From JANLQX01 sp031368215 (GTDB lineage Bacteria > Actinomycetota > Acidimicrobiia > Acidimicrobiales > JANYDT01), in assembly GCA_031368215.1 (NCBI GenBank), contig JANLRD010000024.1, forward strand, positions 1-64,000: DNA of 64,000 bases, in the 5' to 3' direction. A program made the translations under genes and the position numbers. The notes under the pieces were generated by a model. The model saw nothing but the letters and a program-made list of their open reading frames with translations. It did not search any database and was not told the origin of the DNA. This document shows positions 17,962 through 27,288 of this stretch, piece by piece; position 1 is the stretch's first letter, and every line of letters starts with the position of its first letter.

Positions 17962-18004
17962 GGTTTGGAGGATTTGTTGCTCTGGGAGCAACGAATCTTC
18001 CGAA
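17962..18004. repeat. 43-nt hairpin repeat, copy 2
   Basis: Second copy of the 16446-16488 repeat (one mismatch), located in the 184-nt gap between the divergently transcribed M20 peptidase and indolepyruvate oxidoreductase genes, which is therefore also their promoter region. In this position it cannot be a terminator for either neighbour. Confidence 0.7.
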
Positions 18005-18072
18005 TCCTGTGGGTCACCTGCGCCGGTAGCGTTCCTGTCGCGAGACTTCTCGCCAACGCTGACGGAGGCACC

Positions 18073-21000
18073 ATGACCGACACTGCTCCCGCCCCGACCC
18101 CGGTGGCTCTCCGCCGCAAACCGACGTATTCGTTCTCCGACCGGATCACTGCGAGCAGCGGCACGGTGTTCGCGTCCGGGGTCCAGGCCGTGGCCCGGAT
18201 CATGGTGGAACAACTGCGGATCGACCGGACGAACGGCCTGCGCACGGCGGCATTCGCGTCGGGCTATCCGGGCTCTCCTCTGGCCAGCCTCGACCGTGAG
18301 CTCGAGATCGCCCAGAAGCTTGTCGGGGGCGACCTCCCGTTCGTCTTTCGCCCCGGACTCAACGAGGAGTTGGCGGCTACCGCCGTGATGGGAAGCCAGC
18401 TCGCCCAGAGTCACGGCGAAGGGCGCTACGACGGGGTCATCGGCCTGTGGTTCGGCAAGGCCCCCGGCATCGATCGGGCATGCGACGCCATCCGCCATGC
18501 CAACTACGCGGGAGCCCACCGCCACGGCGGTGTGCTCTGTGTGGTCGGCGACGATCCGGCGTCGAAGTCGTCGACGGTGCCGAGTAGTTCCGACGCCACG
18601 CTGATCGACCTGAAGATCCCGATCCTCTATCCCGTCGACGTGCAGGACGCACTCGACCTCGGTCGCCACGGCATCGCACTGTCGCGGGCCAGCGGATTGT
18701 GGGCCGGCGTGAAGATGGTGGCCAACGTTGCCGACGGCACCGCCGCAATCTCGCTCGATCCGTCACGGGTGCGACCGGTGATGCCGGAATGGCTCGTGAA
18801 CGGCGTGCCGTTCGTCCCGTCTCCGTCGGCACGGTTCGTCCCGCCGTACAACCTCGACGTGGAACGGGAGATCGTCGAGGTCCGCCTCGAAGTGGCGCGG
18901 GCCTACGGTGCCCTGAACGACCTGAACCGTGTCGTGATTGATCCCGGACCGTCAGCGCGCATAGGGATCGCGGCGTGCGGATACACCGCGGCCGAGACCC
19001 GCGAAGCGTTGTCGCGCCTCGGCCTGCGCAGCGACGAGGAGATCGCCGCCGCGGGCATACGCCTCATGGTCCTGCGCCTGCCCTACCCGCTCGAACCCTC
19101 GACGGTTCGACGGTTCTGCCACGGCCTCACCGAAGTCATCGTCATCGAAGAGAAGAACCCCATGCTGGAGTGGATGGTGAAGGACGCGCTCTGGGGCTCG
19201 GCCGAGCGTCCGGAGATCGTCGGCAAGCGCGACCTCGACGGAACACCGCTTTTTCCCGGAGTCGGCCACCTCGACGCGGACGCGATGCTCGAACCGCTGC
19301 GGCGCAGACTGGCCGTGCACCTCGGCGGCGATCGTCTCGCGCCGCTGCCGATCAAGCGAGAGCTCATCGCACTCACCGAGTCGCGGGGTCCCACGTTCTG
19401 CTCCGGTTGCCCGCATCATTGGAGCACGAAGGTCCCGGAAGGGACCCTCTACGGTGCCGGTATCGGATGCCACGCCATGACGACGTTCCAATCCGAGGAG
19501 CGTGTCGGCGAGCTGGCCTCGCTCTGTGCGATGGGCAACGAGGGTGCAGCGTGGATCGGCATGCAGCCGTTCGTCGAGCGGAACCACTTCATCCAGAACC
19601 TCGGCGACGGTACCTACTTCCACTCAGGTCAGCTCGGTGTGCAGGCTGCCGTAGCGAGCGGCGTCAACGTGACCTTCAAGCTGCTGCACAACGGTGCTGT
19701 GGCCATGACCGGTGGGCAGGACGCTCCGGGGCGCATCGGGGTCCCCGGTATCGCCACGGTCATGCTGGCCCAGGGGGTGAAGCGGGTGTTGATCACCACC
19801 GACGACGTGAGTGACTACGACGACGTCACGCTCCCGAAGGGTGTCGACGTGTGGGATCGGTCGCGGATCATCGAAGCCCAGGAAGTGCTGCGCAACGTCC
19901 CCGGGGTGACCGTCCTCATCCACGACCAGGACTGCGCAGCCGAGCTTCGGCGGGACCGCAAACGCGGCGTTGTGGCTGCCCCGACGTTCCGCGTCGTCAT
20001 CAACGAGCGGGTCTGCGAAGGTTGCGGTCACTGCGGCGAGACCAGCGGATGCCTGTCGGTGCAACCGACCGAGACGGAGTTCGGACGCAAGACCAAGATC
20101 GACCAGACCAGCTGCAACCTCGATGCCTCTTGTCTGCAGGGCGACTGCCCGAGCTTCATGACCGTCGAGGTCGATGCCGATGCTGTTGCTGCCGCGGCCA
20201 AACTTCGCGCCCAGAAGGTCAGTGCACCTACCGTTTTCCCGGAACCCGTGCTCCTGGTCGACGGCGACGACTGCACCATCCGTCTGGCCGGTATCGGCGG
20301 GACGGGTGTCGTCACGGTCAGTCAGGTCCTGGGCACAGCGGCGATGCTCGACGGGCGACAGGTGATCGGCCTCGACCAGACCGGTCTTTCGCAGAAGGCC
20401 GGGCAGGTCGTGAGCGACGTGCGCATCGGAACGTCGCTCAGCCACGCGTCGAACAAGGCCGGGCGCGAGAGCGTCGATGTGATGCTCGCATTCGACCTTC
20501 TTGTCGGGGCCGGCTCGGCGATGATCGAATCCCTCGCCTCGCACTCCCACGTGGTGGCGTCGACCACGTCGACGCCGACGTCGGCCATCGTGATCGACCC
20601 TCGCCGGGTCGCTCCCTCCACCGACGCGCTCGTCGGACGGTTGCGTGTCGCGTCGGGCAACGAAGCGGTACTACTCGACGCAGGTGGGATCACGGTGGCG
20701 ACGCTGGGCGACGCGACCACCGCGAATATCGCCGTGCTCGGCGCCGCGATACAGGCCGGGTGCATCCCGTTGCGCGCCTCGTCGATCGAGGAGGCGATCA
20801 CCCTGAACGGTGTTGCCGTGGACAGGAACCTCGCCGCGTTCCGGTGGGGCCGCGCAACGGTGGCTGACCCTGCCGCGGTTCGCGCTGCGTTGACCGCGGT
20901 CGCGCCGACTCCGATCCCGTCTCCGGCGGTTCCGGCCCGACTGGTCCCGTCCGTCGACGGCCTCGGCGTCCGCACCGGTCTCACCGACCTCCTGCGCTCC

Positions 21001-21594
21001 CGTGTCGCCGAGTTGACTGCCTTCCAGGATGAGCGGTGCGCTCGGACCTACCTCGAAACAGTGCAATCCGTCGCCGACGCCGAGGAACGGCTCCGCGACG
21101 GTTTCGCGTTGACCGAGGCGATCGCCCGCCATCTGTTCCAGCTCACGGCGTACAAGGACGAGTACGAGGTGGCCCGACTCCTCCTTGCCCCCGAAGCAAC
21201 CGCGGCGGCCGAGGCTGTCGGAGGCGTGGGTGCCAAGGTCACCTGGAAACTGCACCCTCCGATGCTCCGTGCCCTCGGCATGGACCGCAAGATCGCGCTG
21301 GGTCCGTGGACGCGCCCGGCGATCGTGGCATTGGCGAGAGGCAAGCGACTCCGCGGCACGAAGCTCGACCCGTTTGGCCGAGCCCACGTGCGCAAACTCG
21401 AGCGCGAGCTCCTGGCCGAGTACCGCACGGTTGTGGACCGGCTGCAGCGTGGTCTCACTTCGGCGAACCACGCTGAAGCGGTGTGCATCGCCACCCTCCC
21501 CGACATCGTCCGCGGGTACGAGGAGCGCAAGGTGCTCCGAGCGACGGAGTACCGTGCCGAACTCGAGGATGCCCTGGCCTCCTGGCCGAAGTGA
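18073..21594 (+). CDS. Fused indolepyruvate ferredoxin oxidoreductase
   Basis: A 1173-residue fusion of the alpha and beta subunits of indolepyruvate:ferredoxin oxidoreductase. It decarboxylates aryl-pyruvates from aromatic (or branched) amino acids to the acyl-CoA with reduction of ferredoxin, using thiamine diphosphate. Start ATG has GGAGG 4 nt upstream. Order of parts: pyrimidine-binding region with SGYPGSPLASLDRE (near 60), TPP/Mg-binding region with GIGCHAMTTF and GDGTYFHSGQLG (about 465-520), a 4Fe-4S site (VCEGCGHCGETSGC near 646 and a later C-N-L-D-A-S-C-x3-D-C), then a gamma-type domain with GIGGTGVVTVSQVLG and a C-terminal extension. Single-polypeptide forms like this occur in aerobic proteobacteria and actinobacteria. 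It stands alone after the repeat-containing promoter. Confidence 0.9.
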   Translation: MTDTAPAPTPVALRRKPTYSFSDRITASSGTVFASGVQAVARIMVEQLRIDRTNGLRTAAFASGYPGSPLASLDRELEIAQKLVGGDLPFVFRPGLNEELAATAVMGSQLAQSHGEGRYDGVIGLWFGKAPGIDRACDAIRHANYAGAHRHGGVLCVVGDDPASKSSTVPSSSDATLIDLKIPILYPVDVQDALDLGRHGIALSRASGLWAGVKMVANVADGTAAISLDPSRVRPVMPEWLVNGVPFVPSPSARFVPPYNLDVEREIVEVRLEVARAYGALNDLNRVVIDPGPSARIGIAACGYTAAETREALSRLGLRSDEEIAAAGIRLMVLRLPYPLEPSTVRRFCHGLTEVIVIEEKNPMLEWMVKDALWGSAERPEIVGKRDLDGTPLFPGVGHLDADAMLEPLRRRLAVHLGGDRLAPLPIKRELIALTESRGPTFCSGCPHHWSTKVPEGTLYGAGIGCHAMTTFQSEERVGELASLCAMGNEGAAWIGMQPFVERNHFIQNLGDGTYFHSGQLGVQAAVASGVNVTFKLLHNGAVAMTGGQDAPGRIGVPGIATVMLAQGVKRVLITTDDVSDYDDVTLPKGVDVWDRSRIIEAQEVLRNVPGVTVLIHDQDCAAELRRDRKRGVVAAPTFRVVINERVCEGCGHCGETSGCLSVQPTETEFGRKTKIDQTSCNLDASCLQGDCPSFMTVEVDADAVAAAAKLRAQKVSAPTVFPEPVLLVDGDDCTIRLAGIGGTGVVTVSQVLGTAAMLDGRQVIGLDQTGLSQKAGQVVSDVRIGTSLSHASNKAGRESVDVMLAFDLLVGAGSAMIESLASHSHVVASTTSTPTSAIVIDPRRVAPSTDALVGRLRVASGNEAVLLDAGGITVATLGDATTANIAVLGAAIQAGCIPLRASSIEEAITLNGVAVDRNLAAFRWGRATVADPAAVRAALTAVAPTPIPSPAVPARLVPSVDGLGVRTGLTDLLRSRVAELTAFQDERCARTYLETVQSVADAEERLRDGFALTEAIARHLFQLTAYKDEYEVARLLLAPEATAAAEAVGGVGAKVTWKLHPPMLRALGMDRKIALGPWTRPAIVALARGKRLRGTKLDPFGRAHVRKLERELLAEYRTVVDRLQRGLTSANHAEAVCIATLPDIVRGYEERKVLRATEYRAELEDALASWPK

Positions 21595-21655
21595 TCCTCG
21601 CCGGTGGGTGCTGGGTGGTTCGGCGCGAGGGAGGTTTGCCTGGCAGGATTTTGCC

Positions 21656-22477
21656 ATGACTCCTGCGCATGCGCCTGTGCTGTTTTCCGATCGCCGCCGG
21701 GGGGCGACCACCCGAAGGTTGGCGTCGGTCCTGATTGGGCTCGTCGTCTCGAGCGGGCTGATCGCCGCCGGACCGGCCTCGGCGAAAGGGATCACGATCC
21801 GCAAAGCGACCTTCGCCCGCGAGGTCACGGATGATTTCAAAGCCAAAGGCGTGACGACGACGTTCCGGGGCACCGAGACGGTGTTCCTGCTCCTCCAGGT
21901 CAAGGGGCGGCCGAAGTCGGGCAAGGTCGAGGCGAGCTGGAGCTTCCGCGGCGACCCCATCGGCAAGGCCGACGTGGATCTCAGCTCGGTCAACAAAGGT
22001 CTGCTGTTCTCCTTCGGTGAGGACACGTACGTGAAGTTCAACTTCACGCCGAGCGTCAAGCAACCGCTCCCGATCGGGACGAGCTATCAGGTGGTCGTAA
22101 CGACCGACGGCAGGCCGGCCGGAACGTATCCCTTCGAGGTCATCCCACCAGCGGCCGCCGTCCCGTCCAAGATCGCAAAGACGACACTGTCGAAGTCGAA
22201 GGCTCCGACAGCGACAGCGACGTTTGCCCCGACAGACACCGTCTACCTGCTGTTCACCGGTGACTTCGGCGTTGGAACCTGGGTCGAGGCGCAGTGGACC
22301 ATCAGCGGCAAGGTGGCACCCGACGACACCCGTAGCCTCACGCTCGACGAGAACAAGAAAGCCGTTGATGGGAACTTCTCGCTGCTTCCCCCCGGCGGCT
22401 GGCCGAAGGGAAAGCACTTGGTGACGCTCTTCATGAACGACCGCAAGATCGTCACATCGAGCTTCACGGTCGCCTGA
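21656..22477 (+). CDS. Secreted protein of unknown function
   Basis: A 273-residue protein. An N-terminal signal peptide (RRLASVLIGLVVSSGLIAAGPASA, cleavage after ASA near residue 43) is followed by two similar beta-rich halves. Each half opens with an ITIRKATFAREV- or SKIAKTTLSKSK-type strand, then a threonine-proline turn, a xVFLLLQ/VYLLFTG strand and a WSFRG/WTISG strand, ending in a xYPFEVI/SSFTVA strand. This internal duplication suggests two copies of one Ig-like beta sandwich. No catalytic motif is visible. Lies 61 nt after the oxidoreductase gene. Function not recognised. Confidence 0.7.
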   Translation: MTPAHAPVLFSDRRRGATTRRLASVLIGLVVSSGLIAAGPASAKGITIRKATFAREVTDDFKAKGVTTTFRGTETVFLLLQVKGRPKSGKVEASWSFRGDPIGKADVDLSSVNKGLLFSFGEDTYVKFNFTPSVKQPLPIGTSYQVVVTTDGRPAGTYPFEVIPPAAAVPSKIAKTTLSKSKAPTATATFAPTDTVYLLFTGDFGVGTWVEAQWTISGKVAPDDTRSLTLDENKKAVDGNFSLLPPGGWPKGKHLVTLFMNDRKIVTSSFTVA

Positions 22478-22505
22478 CCCAACGACCGAACCGAGAGTCG
22501 GCTGG

Positions 22506-23732
22506 TTACTTCACCGCCGAGCTGGTCTGGCTCTCCACGAAGTACCGCTGGGCGAGGATGAACACGAGAATCGGTACGCTGACTGCGAGGGCGACCGCCG
22601 CGAACACCAGCTGAGGCTTATCCGCGGCGCGCCCACCGAGCTGCGACAGCGAGATCGTGAGCACGTGGAGCTTCTCGTTGGCGCTGACCGAGACGAGTGG
22701 CCAGATGAAGCTGTTCCACGCGTAGAGGAACGTGAACGTCGAGAGGGTGGCGACGGCGGGCCACGACAGCGGCACGAGTACCTTCCAGAGCACCTGCATC
22801 TGGGATGCGCCGTCGATGGTGGCGGCCTCGTCCAGGTCCTTCGGGATGGTGAGGAAGAACTGCCGCATCAGGAACGTGCCGTAGGCGCTGAAGATGAACG
22901 GGAAGATCAGCGACGAGAGATGGTTGTTCCAGCCCATCCAGACCATCAGCTTGAACAACGGGATGATGAGGAGCACGAACGGGATCATGATCGAGCCCAG
23001 GTACACGGCGAAGATCGCGTCGCGGCCGCGGAACTGGATGCGGCTGAACGCGTAGCCGCCCATGACCGACGTGACCACCGTGCCGATCACCACCAGCAAC
23101 GTGACCAGCGACGTGTTCCACAGCGACTGGTCGATGTTCTGCAGCTTGCGCACCTCGGTGTAGTTCTGGGTGCGGAAGTACAGCCGCTCGTCACGGGTGG
23201 CCAGGCGCGGGTTGGCAATCACGTCGGGCAGTTTCTTGTTGGGATCGGAGAAGCGACCCCGGATGGTCTTGCCGACCTGCGCAAGTTCGACCTCCTTGCC
23301 GTTCACGTCGACCTTGAACACGCCGACTTCTTCGCCGGTGGCGAGCTTGATCTTCTTCGGGGACGAGTAGCCGCCGACCGGGGTGAGCTCGAGCGGCTTG
23401 CGTTCGATCCGCGGACCCGTCTCCTTGCCCGAGGCATTGACGGGAGCAAGCAGCGCGATGTCGATGCCGGCCTCCACGAGTCCATACGTCTTCGTACCGT
23501 CGCCGGGGACCTTGACCTTGAATAGCGGGACGACCTTGCCGTCGATGGTCGTGGTGTTCTGTTTACGCGGCAGCACCGTCGGCGGGTCCCGGAAGATGTC
23601 GGAGCCCTCCTTGAACGACGCGGCGACGGCATAGATGAACGGGAACGCCATCATGAGCCCGAAGGCGGTGAGGATCGCGTAGGCCGCTATCCGTGCCGGC
23701 AGCCGCTCGGAGCGTCGCTTCACTGCAGCCAT
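22506..23732 (-). CDS. Carbohydrate ABC transporter permease (MalG-like, with large external insertion)
   Basis: A 408-residue inner-membrane permease of the MalG type. The first membrane helix (AAYAILTAFGLMMAFPFIYAV) is followed by about 165 hydrophilic residues (roughly 42-210) before the next helix begins at SLVTLLVVIGTVV; ordinary MalG proteins have only a short loop here. The EAA loop that contacts the ATPase is intact (DEAATIDGASQMQVLWKVLVP). The insertion contains strand-like repeats (TIDGKVVPLFKVKV, ATGEEVGVFKVDV) and should lie outside the membrane facing the binding protein. Last gene of the minus-strand sugar transporter set. No ATPase gene is present, so a shared MsmX/MsiK-type ATPase is presumably used. 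Confidence 0.88.
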   Translation of the reverse strand: MAAVKRRSERLPARIAAYAILTAFGLMMAFPFIYAVAASFKEGSDIFRDPPTVLPRKQNTTTIDGKVVPLFKVKVPGDGTKTYGLVEAGIDIALLAPVNASGKETGPRIERKPLELTPVGGYSSPKKIKLATGEEVGVFKVDVNGKEVELAQVGKTIRGRFSDPNKKLPDVIANPRLATRDERLYFRTQNYTEVRKLQNIDQSLWNTSLVTLLVVIGTVVTSVMGGYAFSRIQFRGRDAIFAVYLGSIMIPFVLLIIPLFKLMVWMGWNNHLSSLIFPFIFSAYGTFLMRQFFLTIPKDLDEAATIDGASQMQVLWKVLVPLSWPAVATLSTFTFLYAWNSFIWPLVSVSANEKLHVLTISLSQLGGRAADKPQLVFAAVALAVSVPILVFILAQRYFVESQTSSAVK

Positions 23733-23828
23733 GTCAGGCCCCCTTCGAAGTGGTGGTCGTCGAAACCGGATGGGTCAGAACGGTATGCATGCTGAACATC
23801 TGTGCGCAGAGGATCTTGGAAGTCGTCA

Positions 23829-25478
23829 TCAGAAACCGCCCGCTGATTCGCGCTGGCGCCGGAATTGCACGAGGGTGAAACCGAAGATAAACAGGAAGAG
23901 GACCCAGGCGATCGCTGACGCGTAGCCGAATCCGAGCTCACGGAACCCGGCGTTGTAGAGGTAGCTGACGGGTGTGAGCGCCGAGTTCTCGGGTCCGGTT
24001 CCCGGAGTGCCGGACGCAGAGAAGAGGAGATACGGCTCGCTGAAGAGCTGCAGCGCCAAGATGCTCGTGGTCGTGGTGACGTACAGCGTCGTCGGTGCCA
24101 GCATCGGAATCGTCACTTTCCGGAACGTGACCCACCACCCGGCGCCGTCGATGTCGGCCGCTTCGTACACATCACTCGGGAGGCCCTGCAGGCCCGCGAG
24201 GAAGAGCACGGTGTTGAAGCCGATCGTCTGCCAGACAAAGACGATGATCACCGCCCAGAGCGCAACCTTCTTGTCCGACAGCCATTGGATGTTCACCGAA
24301 TCGACCCCAAAGATCCCGAAGATCTTCTCCAACGCATAGTTGAGAAATCCTAGGGTCGAGGAGTACATCTGCTTCCACAGTGTGGCCACCGCGACGATGC
24401 CGGCGACCGACGGGATGAAGAAGATCGCCCGGAACACCTTCATGCCACGGAGCTTCGAGTTGAGCAGCTGCGCCAGGAACAACGCCGGGATGATGGCGAG
24501 CGGAAGAGCGAAGAACGCGAACACCACGATGTTGCGCATGGAAAGCCAGAAGAGCTTGTCGCGCGCGCCCAGGACCCAGTGCCCACCGAACCAGTCGATG
24601 CGCATGAGGGTGGCGTACCCCTTCTTCAAGACCTCGGACGCCGGCTGGGTCCCGGACTTCACGGATGCGAAATCGAGACTGAAGATCTTCTGGTAGTTGC
24701 CGATGCCGCTCCACTGCGGGGAAGTGACACCCTTCCAGTTCGTGAGGCTCGCGTAGAGCGAGAACAGCAGCGGGCCGGCGAAGAATGTGAGGAAGCCGAG
24801 CGCGTTCGGGGAGAGGAACAGCAGACCGGTCAGCGAACGACGCTGCTCGTTGGTCATCCCGACGTGGTCGGTGACTGCCGGCGACCACACGGTTCGGGCA
24901 ACGAAGAAACAACCAACCGCAAGTGCAAGGAGCAGAACGCGGTGGAGGTCGTCGATGCGCGTCAACCCTTCGAAGAGCGCTTGGGGGACACGCCAGACGA
25001 AGACAAGGATGAGCGCGGCCAGCGCGGAGAGCATCGGGCCGGCCTTGACGAGCACCGGTGCGCCGGGACGTCCCGCGAGGCGGCCGTCTCGCGCCAGGCC
25101 TCGCATCCAGATCCCTGCGACGATGGCCAACAGAAACGGAACACCACGGCCGAAGACACCTGCCCACGCGTCGATGCCGTCGACTGCACCGAGGTCGTTC
25201 AGGAAGATTGCGAAGGCGAAGATCCCCACGATGGTCGAGACGGCGAGCGATGCCGTGACACCACGCCGTCGAGTCGTCGCCAGACCATGGGCGCCGAGCA
25301 GACCTCCCGTAGCGACGAGAAGACCAACGATGGCGATACCGATCTTGGCGGCCGTCGAACGATCGCTCGACACCCCTGCGATCAGCGCGACGACACCGAG
25401 AATGCCGAGAGCGCCTGACCCCGCTGCCGCGGGTAGCAGGACTGCGGGTCGGCGCGTGCCACCCAGGGCAACGGTCAT
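23829..25478 (-). CDS. Carbohydrate ABC transporter permease (MalF-like, extra N-terminal helices)
   Basis: A 549-residue inner-membrane permease. Start ATG (MTVALGGTRR) has AAGGGGAG upstream; an in-frame GTG 18 nt earlier overlaps that site. Residues 15-190 hold about six extra hydrophobic helices, then the usual MalF core begins at LTGLLFLSPNALGFLTFFAGPLLFSLYASL, with the EAA loop YEAADIDGAGWWVTFRKVTIP near residue 445. MalF proteins from enterobacteria also have extra N-terminal helices, but not six. It pairs with the MalG-like protein 96 nt downstream and with the lipoprotein binding protein upstream to import a sugar or oligosaccharide. Confidence 0.88.
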   Translation of the reverse strand: MTVALGGTRRPAVLLPAAAGSGALGILGVVALIAGVSSDRSTAAKIGIAIVGLLVATGGLLGAHGLATTRRRGVTASLAVSTIVGIFAFAIFLNDLGAVDGIDAWAGVFGRGVPFLLAIVAGIWMRGLARDGRLAGRPGAPVLVKAGPMLSALAALILVFVWRVPQALFEGLTRIDDLHRVLLLALAVGCFFVARTVWSPAVTDHVGMTNEQRRSLTGLLFLSPNALGFLTFFAGPLLFSLYASLTNWKGVTSPQWSGIGNYQKIFSLDFASVKSGTQPASEVLKKGYATLMRIDWFGGHWVLGARDKLFWLSMRNIVVFAFFALPLAIIPALFLAQLLNSKLRGMKVFRAIFFIPSVAGIVAVATLWKQMYSSTLGFLNYALEKIFGIFGVDSVNIQWLSDKKVALWAVIIVFVWQTIGFNTVLFLAGLQGLPSDVYEAADIDGAGWWVTFRKVTIPMLAPTTLYVTTTTSILALQLFSEPYLLFSASGTPGTGPENSALTPVSYLYNAGFRELGFGYASAIAWVLFLFIFGFTLVQFRRQRESAGGF

Positions 25479-25779
25479 AAGTGAACTCCCCTTCACTGCG
25501 AATCTGGTTGGTGCTTCGGTCTCGCGCTACTTCGCAACTGCTGTGCCCGTTGCATTGGGCCGGGAGCGACGCGAGCGAACTACGGGTGCGAACCTATCGG
25601 TCGGCTCGAAGACGTGCCGATGAAACCGACAGCGGTGAGAACGTGGCGCAACGTGCGACCTGTGTTCCCGTTGTAGAGACAGCAAGCCCCGGCGTCGATG
25701 CGCTTGTGAACAAACGCAACGAGCCGGGGCTTGCCGATCGGACTCTTACGAATCCGGATACTTCAAGACGGCGTCAGTC
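25479..25779. other. 301-nt spacer between binding-protein and permease genes
   Basis: This spacer inside the transporter gene set holds one strong stem-loop (25682-25734, listed separately) and, next to the permease start, its ribosome binding site. I see no coding sequence in it. Confidence 0.6.
25682..25734 (-). terminator. Stem-loop after the binding-protein gene
   Basis: Perfect 12-nt arms GCAAGCCCCGGC (25682-25693) and GCCGGGGCTTGC (25723-25734) enclose a 29-nt loop that itself holds a small hairpin (GCG-TTGT / ACAA-CGC). It lies 46 nt beyond the stop of the binding-protein gene and upstream of the permease genes. In such operons a structure of this kind usually stabilises the upstream mRNA or ends most transcripts, giving more binding protein than permease. 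Confidence 0.7.
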
Positions 25780-27288
25780 TCAGGCCGTGAACGCAGCGGT
25801 GTTGATCTCGCCGGCCTTGCCCTTGAAGTCGTCAAGCGTCGACGTGCCCTTCATGACGGCTTCGACGAGCGGACCGGCCGCACCGTCGAACTTCGGCCAC
25901 GAACCGGCCCACAGCGGACCTTCGGCGGTCGGCTTGTTGGCCGGGTCGATACCGTCGAGGAACGCCTGGTTGTTGGCCGGCGGGCTGTAGCTGAGGAACG
26001 CCTTCTTGGCCTCGTCGGAAACCCGGCTCGGGATGTTGGCGCCGAGCTCGGCGATCTTCGCCTGGATGTCGGCCCGGGTCAGCGCACGGATGAGCTTCCA
26101 CGCGCCTTCACGGTTCTTGGTCTTGGCATTGACCGCGTACGAGCCCCAGAACAGCCAGTTGCCCGAGGTGCCTTTCGGTCCCTTCGGCAGACCGACGACG
26201 TCCCAATTGAACTTGACGTTCGCGCGGGCCCCCGGGGTGGCCCAGCGGCCGTTCTGGAACATGCCGACGTTGCCGGCGTTGAACACCGGCTCCGGATCCT
26301 CGCCGTAGGGCACAGCGACCTTGAGATCGTTGTAGATCGTGCGGGCGAATTCGAGGCCCTTGAGGGCTTCCGGGGTGTCGAGCGCTTCGGCAGTACGGTC
26401 AGCGTTGAAGAAGCTTCCGCCGGCAGCGTTGACCCACACGCCGTAGGGGCCCCACCATGCACTGGCGCCGTAGCCGAACTTGCCGCCGCCGAGGGCGGTG
26501 ATCTTCTTGGCGACTGCGAGGAACGCGTCCCAGTTCCACTTGCCGGCCTTCTCGAGCTCGCGGGGATCATCAGCGCCGGCCTCTTTGATGAGGTCCATGT
26601 TGAGATAGAGGGCGAACGTCGAGACGTCGCGGGGGAGGCCCCACAACGCCTTGCCGGTGGCCTTGGCCGCCGGGTCGTAGGTGAGGTGGAACATCGGGCC
26701 TTCGTAGAAGTCCGAATCCTTGTACTCCTTGTCGGCGTCAGCGAGATCGCGAAGGTTCGACGTCAGGCCGTTCACGCCGAAGTCGGCCGTGTCGGTGCCC
26801 GGGATCCAGAACACGTCGGGGGCGGTGCCACCGGCGATCTCGGTCTTGAGCTGATCCTGGTACGGCGAGCCTTCCGAGCCACCCTTGGAGTATTCAAGGG
26901 TGAAGTCGGCGAACTCCGGCTGGAGAAGATCGCTGATCGACTTGTAGAGGTTCGCCTCGGCGTCGTTGTCGGGGCGGGTGCGCCAGACGAGCTTCGGCTT
27001 GTCGCCGCCGGCCGCTGCTGCTTCGGTTGCCGCTGCGGCTGCGGTGGTTGCCGCCGCTGCGGCTTCGGTTGCTGCTGCTTCTGTTGCCGGTGCCTCGGTG
27101 GCCGCAGCCTCCGTCGCCGCCGCGGTCGTGTCTTTGCTGCTGCTGCTGCAGGCCGCGAGGATTGCTCCCATGGCCGGGGCAGCGAGGCCGAGCACGGCGC
27201 CGCGCTTGAGGATGTCACGGCGGGAAAGACCCTTGGCCTTTGCCTCGTCGAGAAGTTGCTGCTCTGGTGATGTGGGCTCGAAAGCCAT
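25780..27288 (-). CDS. Extracellular sugar-binding lipoprotein
   Basis: A 502-residue family 1 solute-binding protein. Start ATG at 27288 has GGGGAG upstream. The signal combines a twin-arginine pattern (SRRDILKRGAVLG, about 22-34) with a lipobox ILAAC (Cys near 48), so it is probably exported folded and lipid-anchored. A repetitive Ala/Thr/Glu linker (ATEA units, about 58-95) follows, then the binding domains with WRTRPDNDAE, GGTAPDVFWIPG and GNVGMFQNGRWA, the last being typical of sugar-binding proteins. First gene of the minus-strand transporter set. Sugar specificity cannot be told. Confidence 0.88.
   Translation of the reverse strand: MAFEPTSPEQQLLDEAKAKGLSRRDILKRGAVLGLAAPAMGAILAACSSSSKDTTAAATEAAATEAPATEAAATEAAAAATTAAAAATEAAAAGGDKPKLVWRTRPDNDAEANLYKSISDLLQPEFADFTLEYSKGGSEGSPYQDQLKTEIAGGTAPDVFWIPGTDTADFGVNGLTSNLRDLADADKEYKDSDFYEGPMFHLTYDPAAKATGKALWGLPRDVSTFALYLNMDLIKEAGADDPRELEKAGKWNWDAFLAVAKKITALGGGKFGYGASAWWGPYGVWVNAAGGSFFNADRTAEALDTPEALKGLEFARTIYNDLKVAVPYGEDPEPVFNAGNVGMFQNGRWATPGARANVKFNWDVVGLPKGPKGTSGNWLFWGSYAVNAKTKNREGAWKLIRALTRADIQAKIAELGANIPSRVSDEAKKAFLSYSPPANNQAFLDGIDPANKPTAEGPLWAGSWPKFDGAAGPLVEAVMKGTSTLDDFKGKAGEINTAAFTA

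Noticed and set aside
24579..25623. Plus-strand frames of about 280 codons over the MalF-like gene
   Set aside because: Antisense shadows, highly charged and low in hydrophobic residues, no motif.
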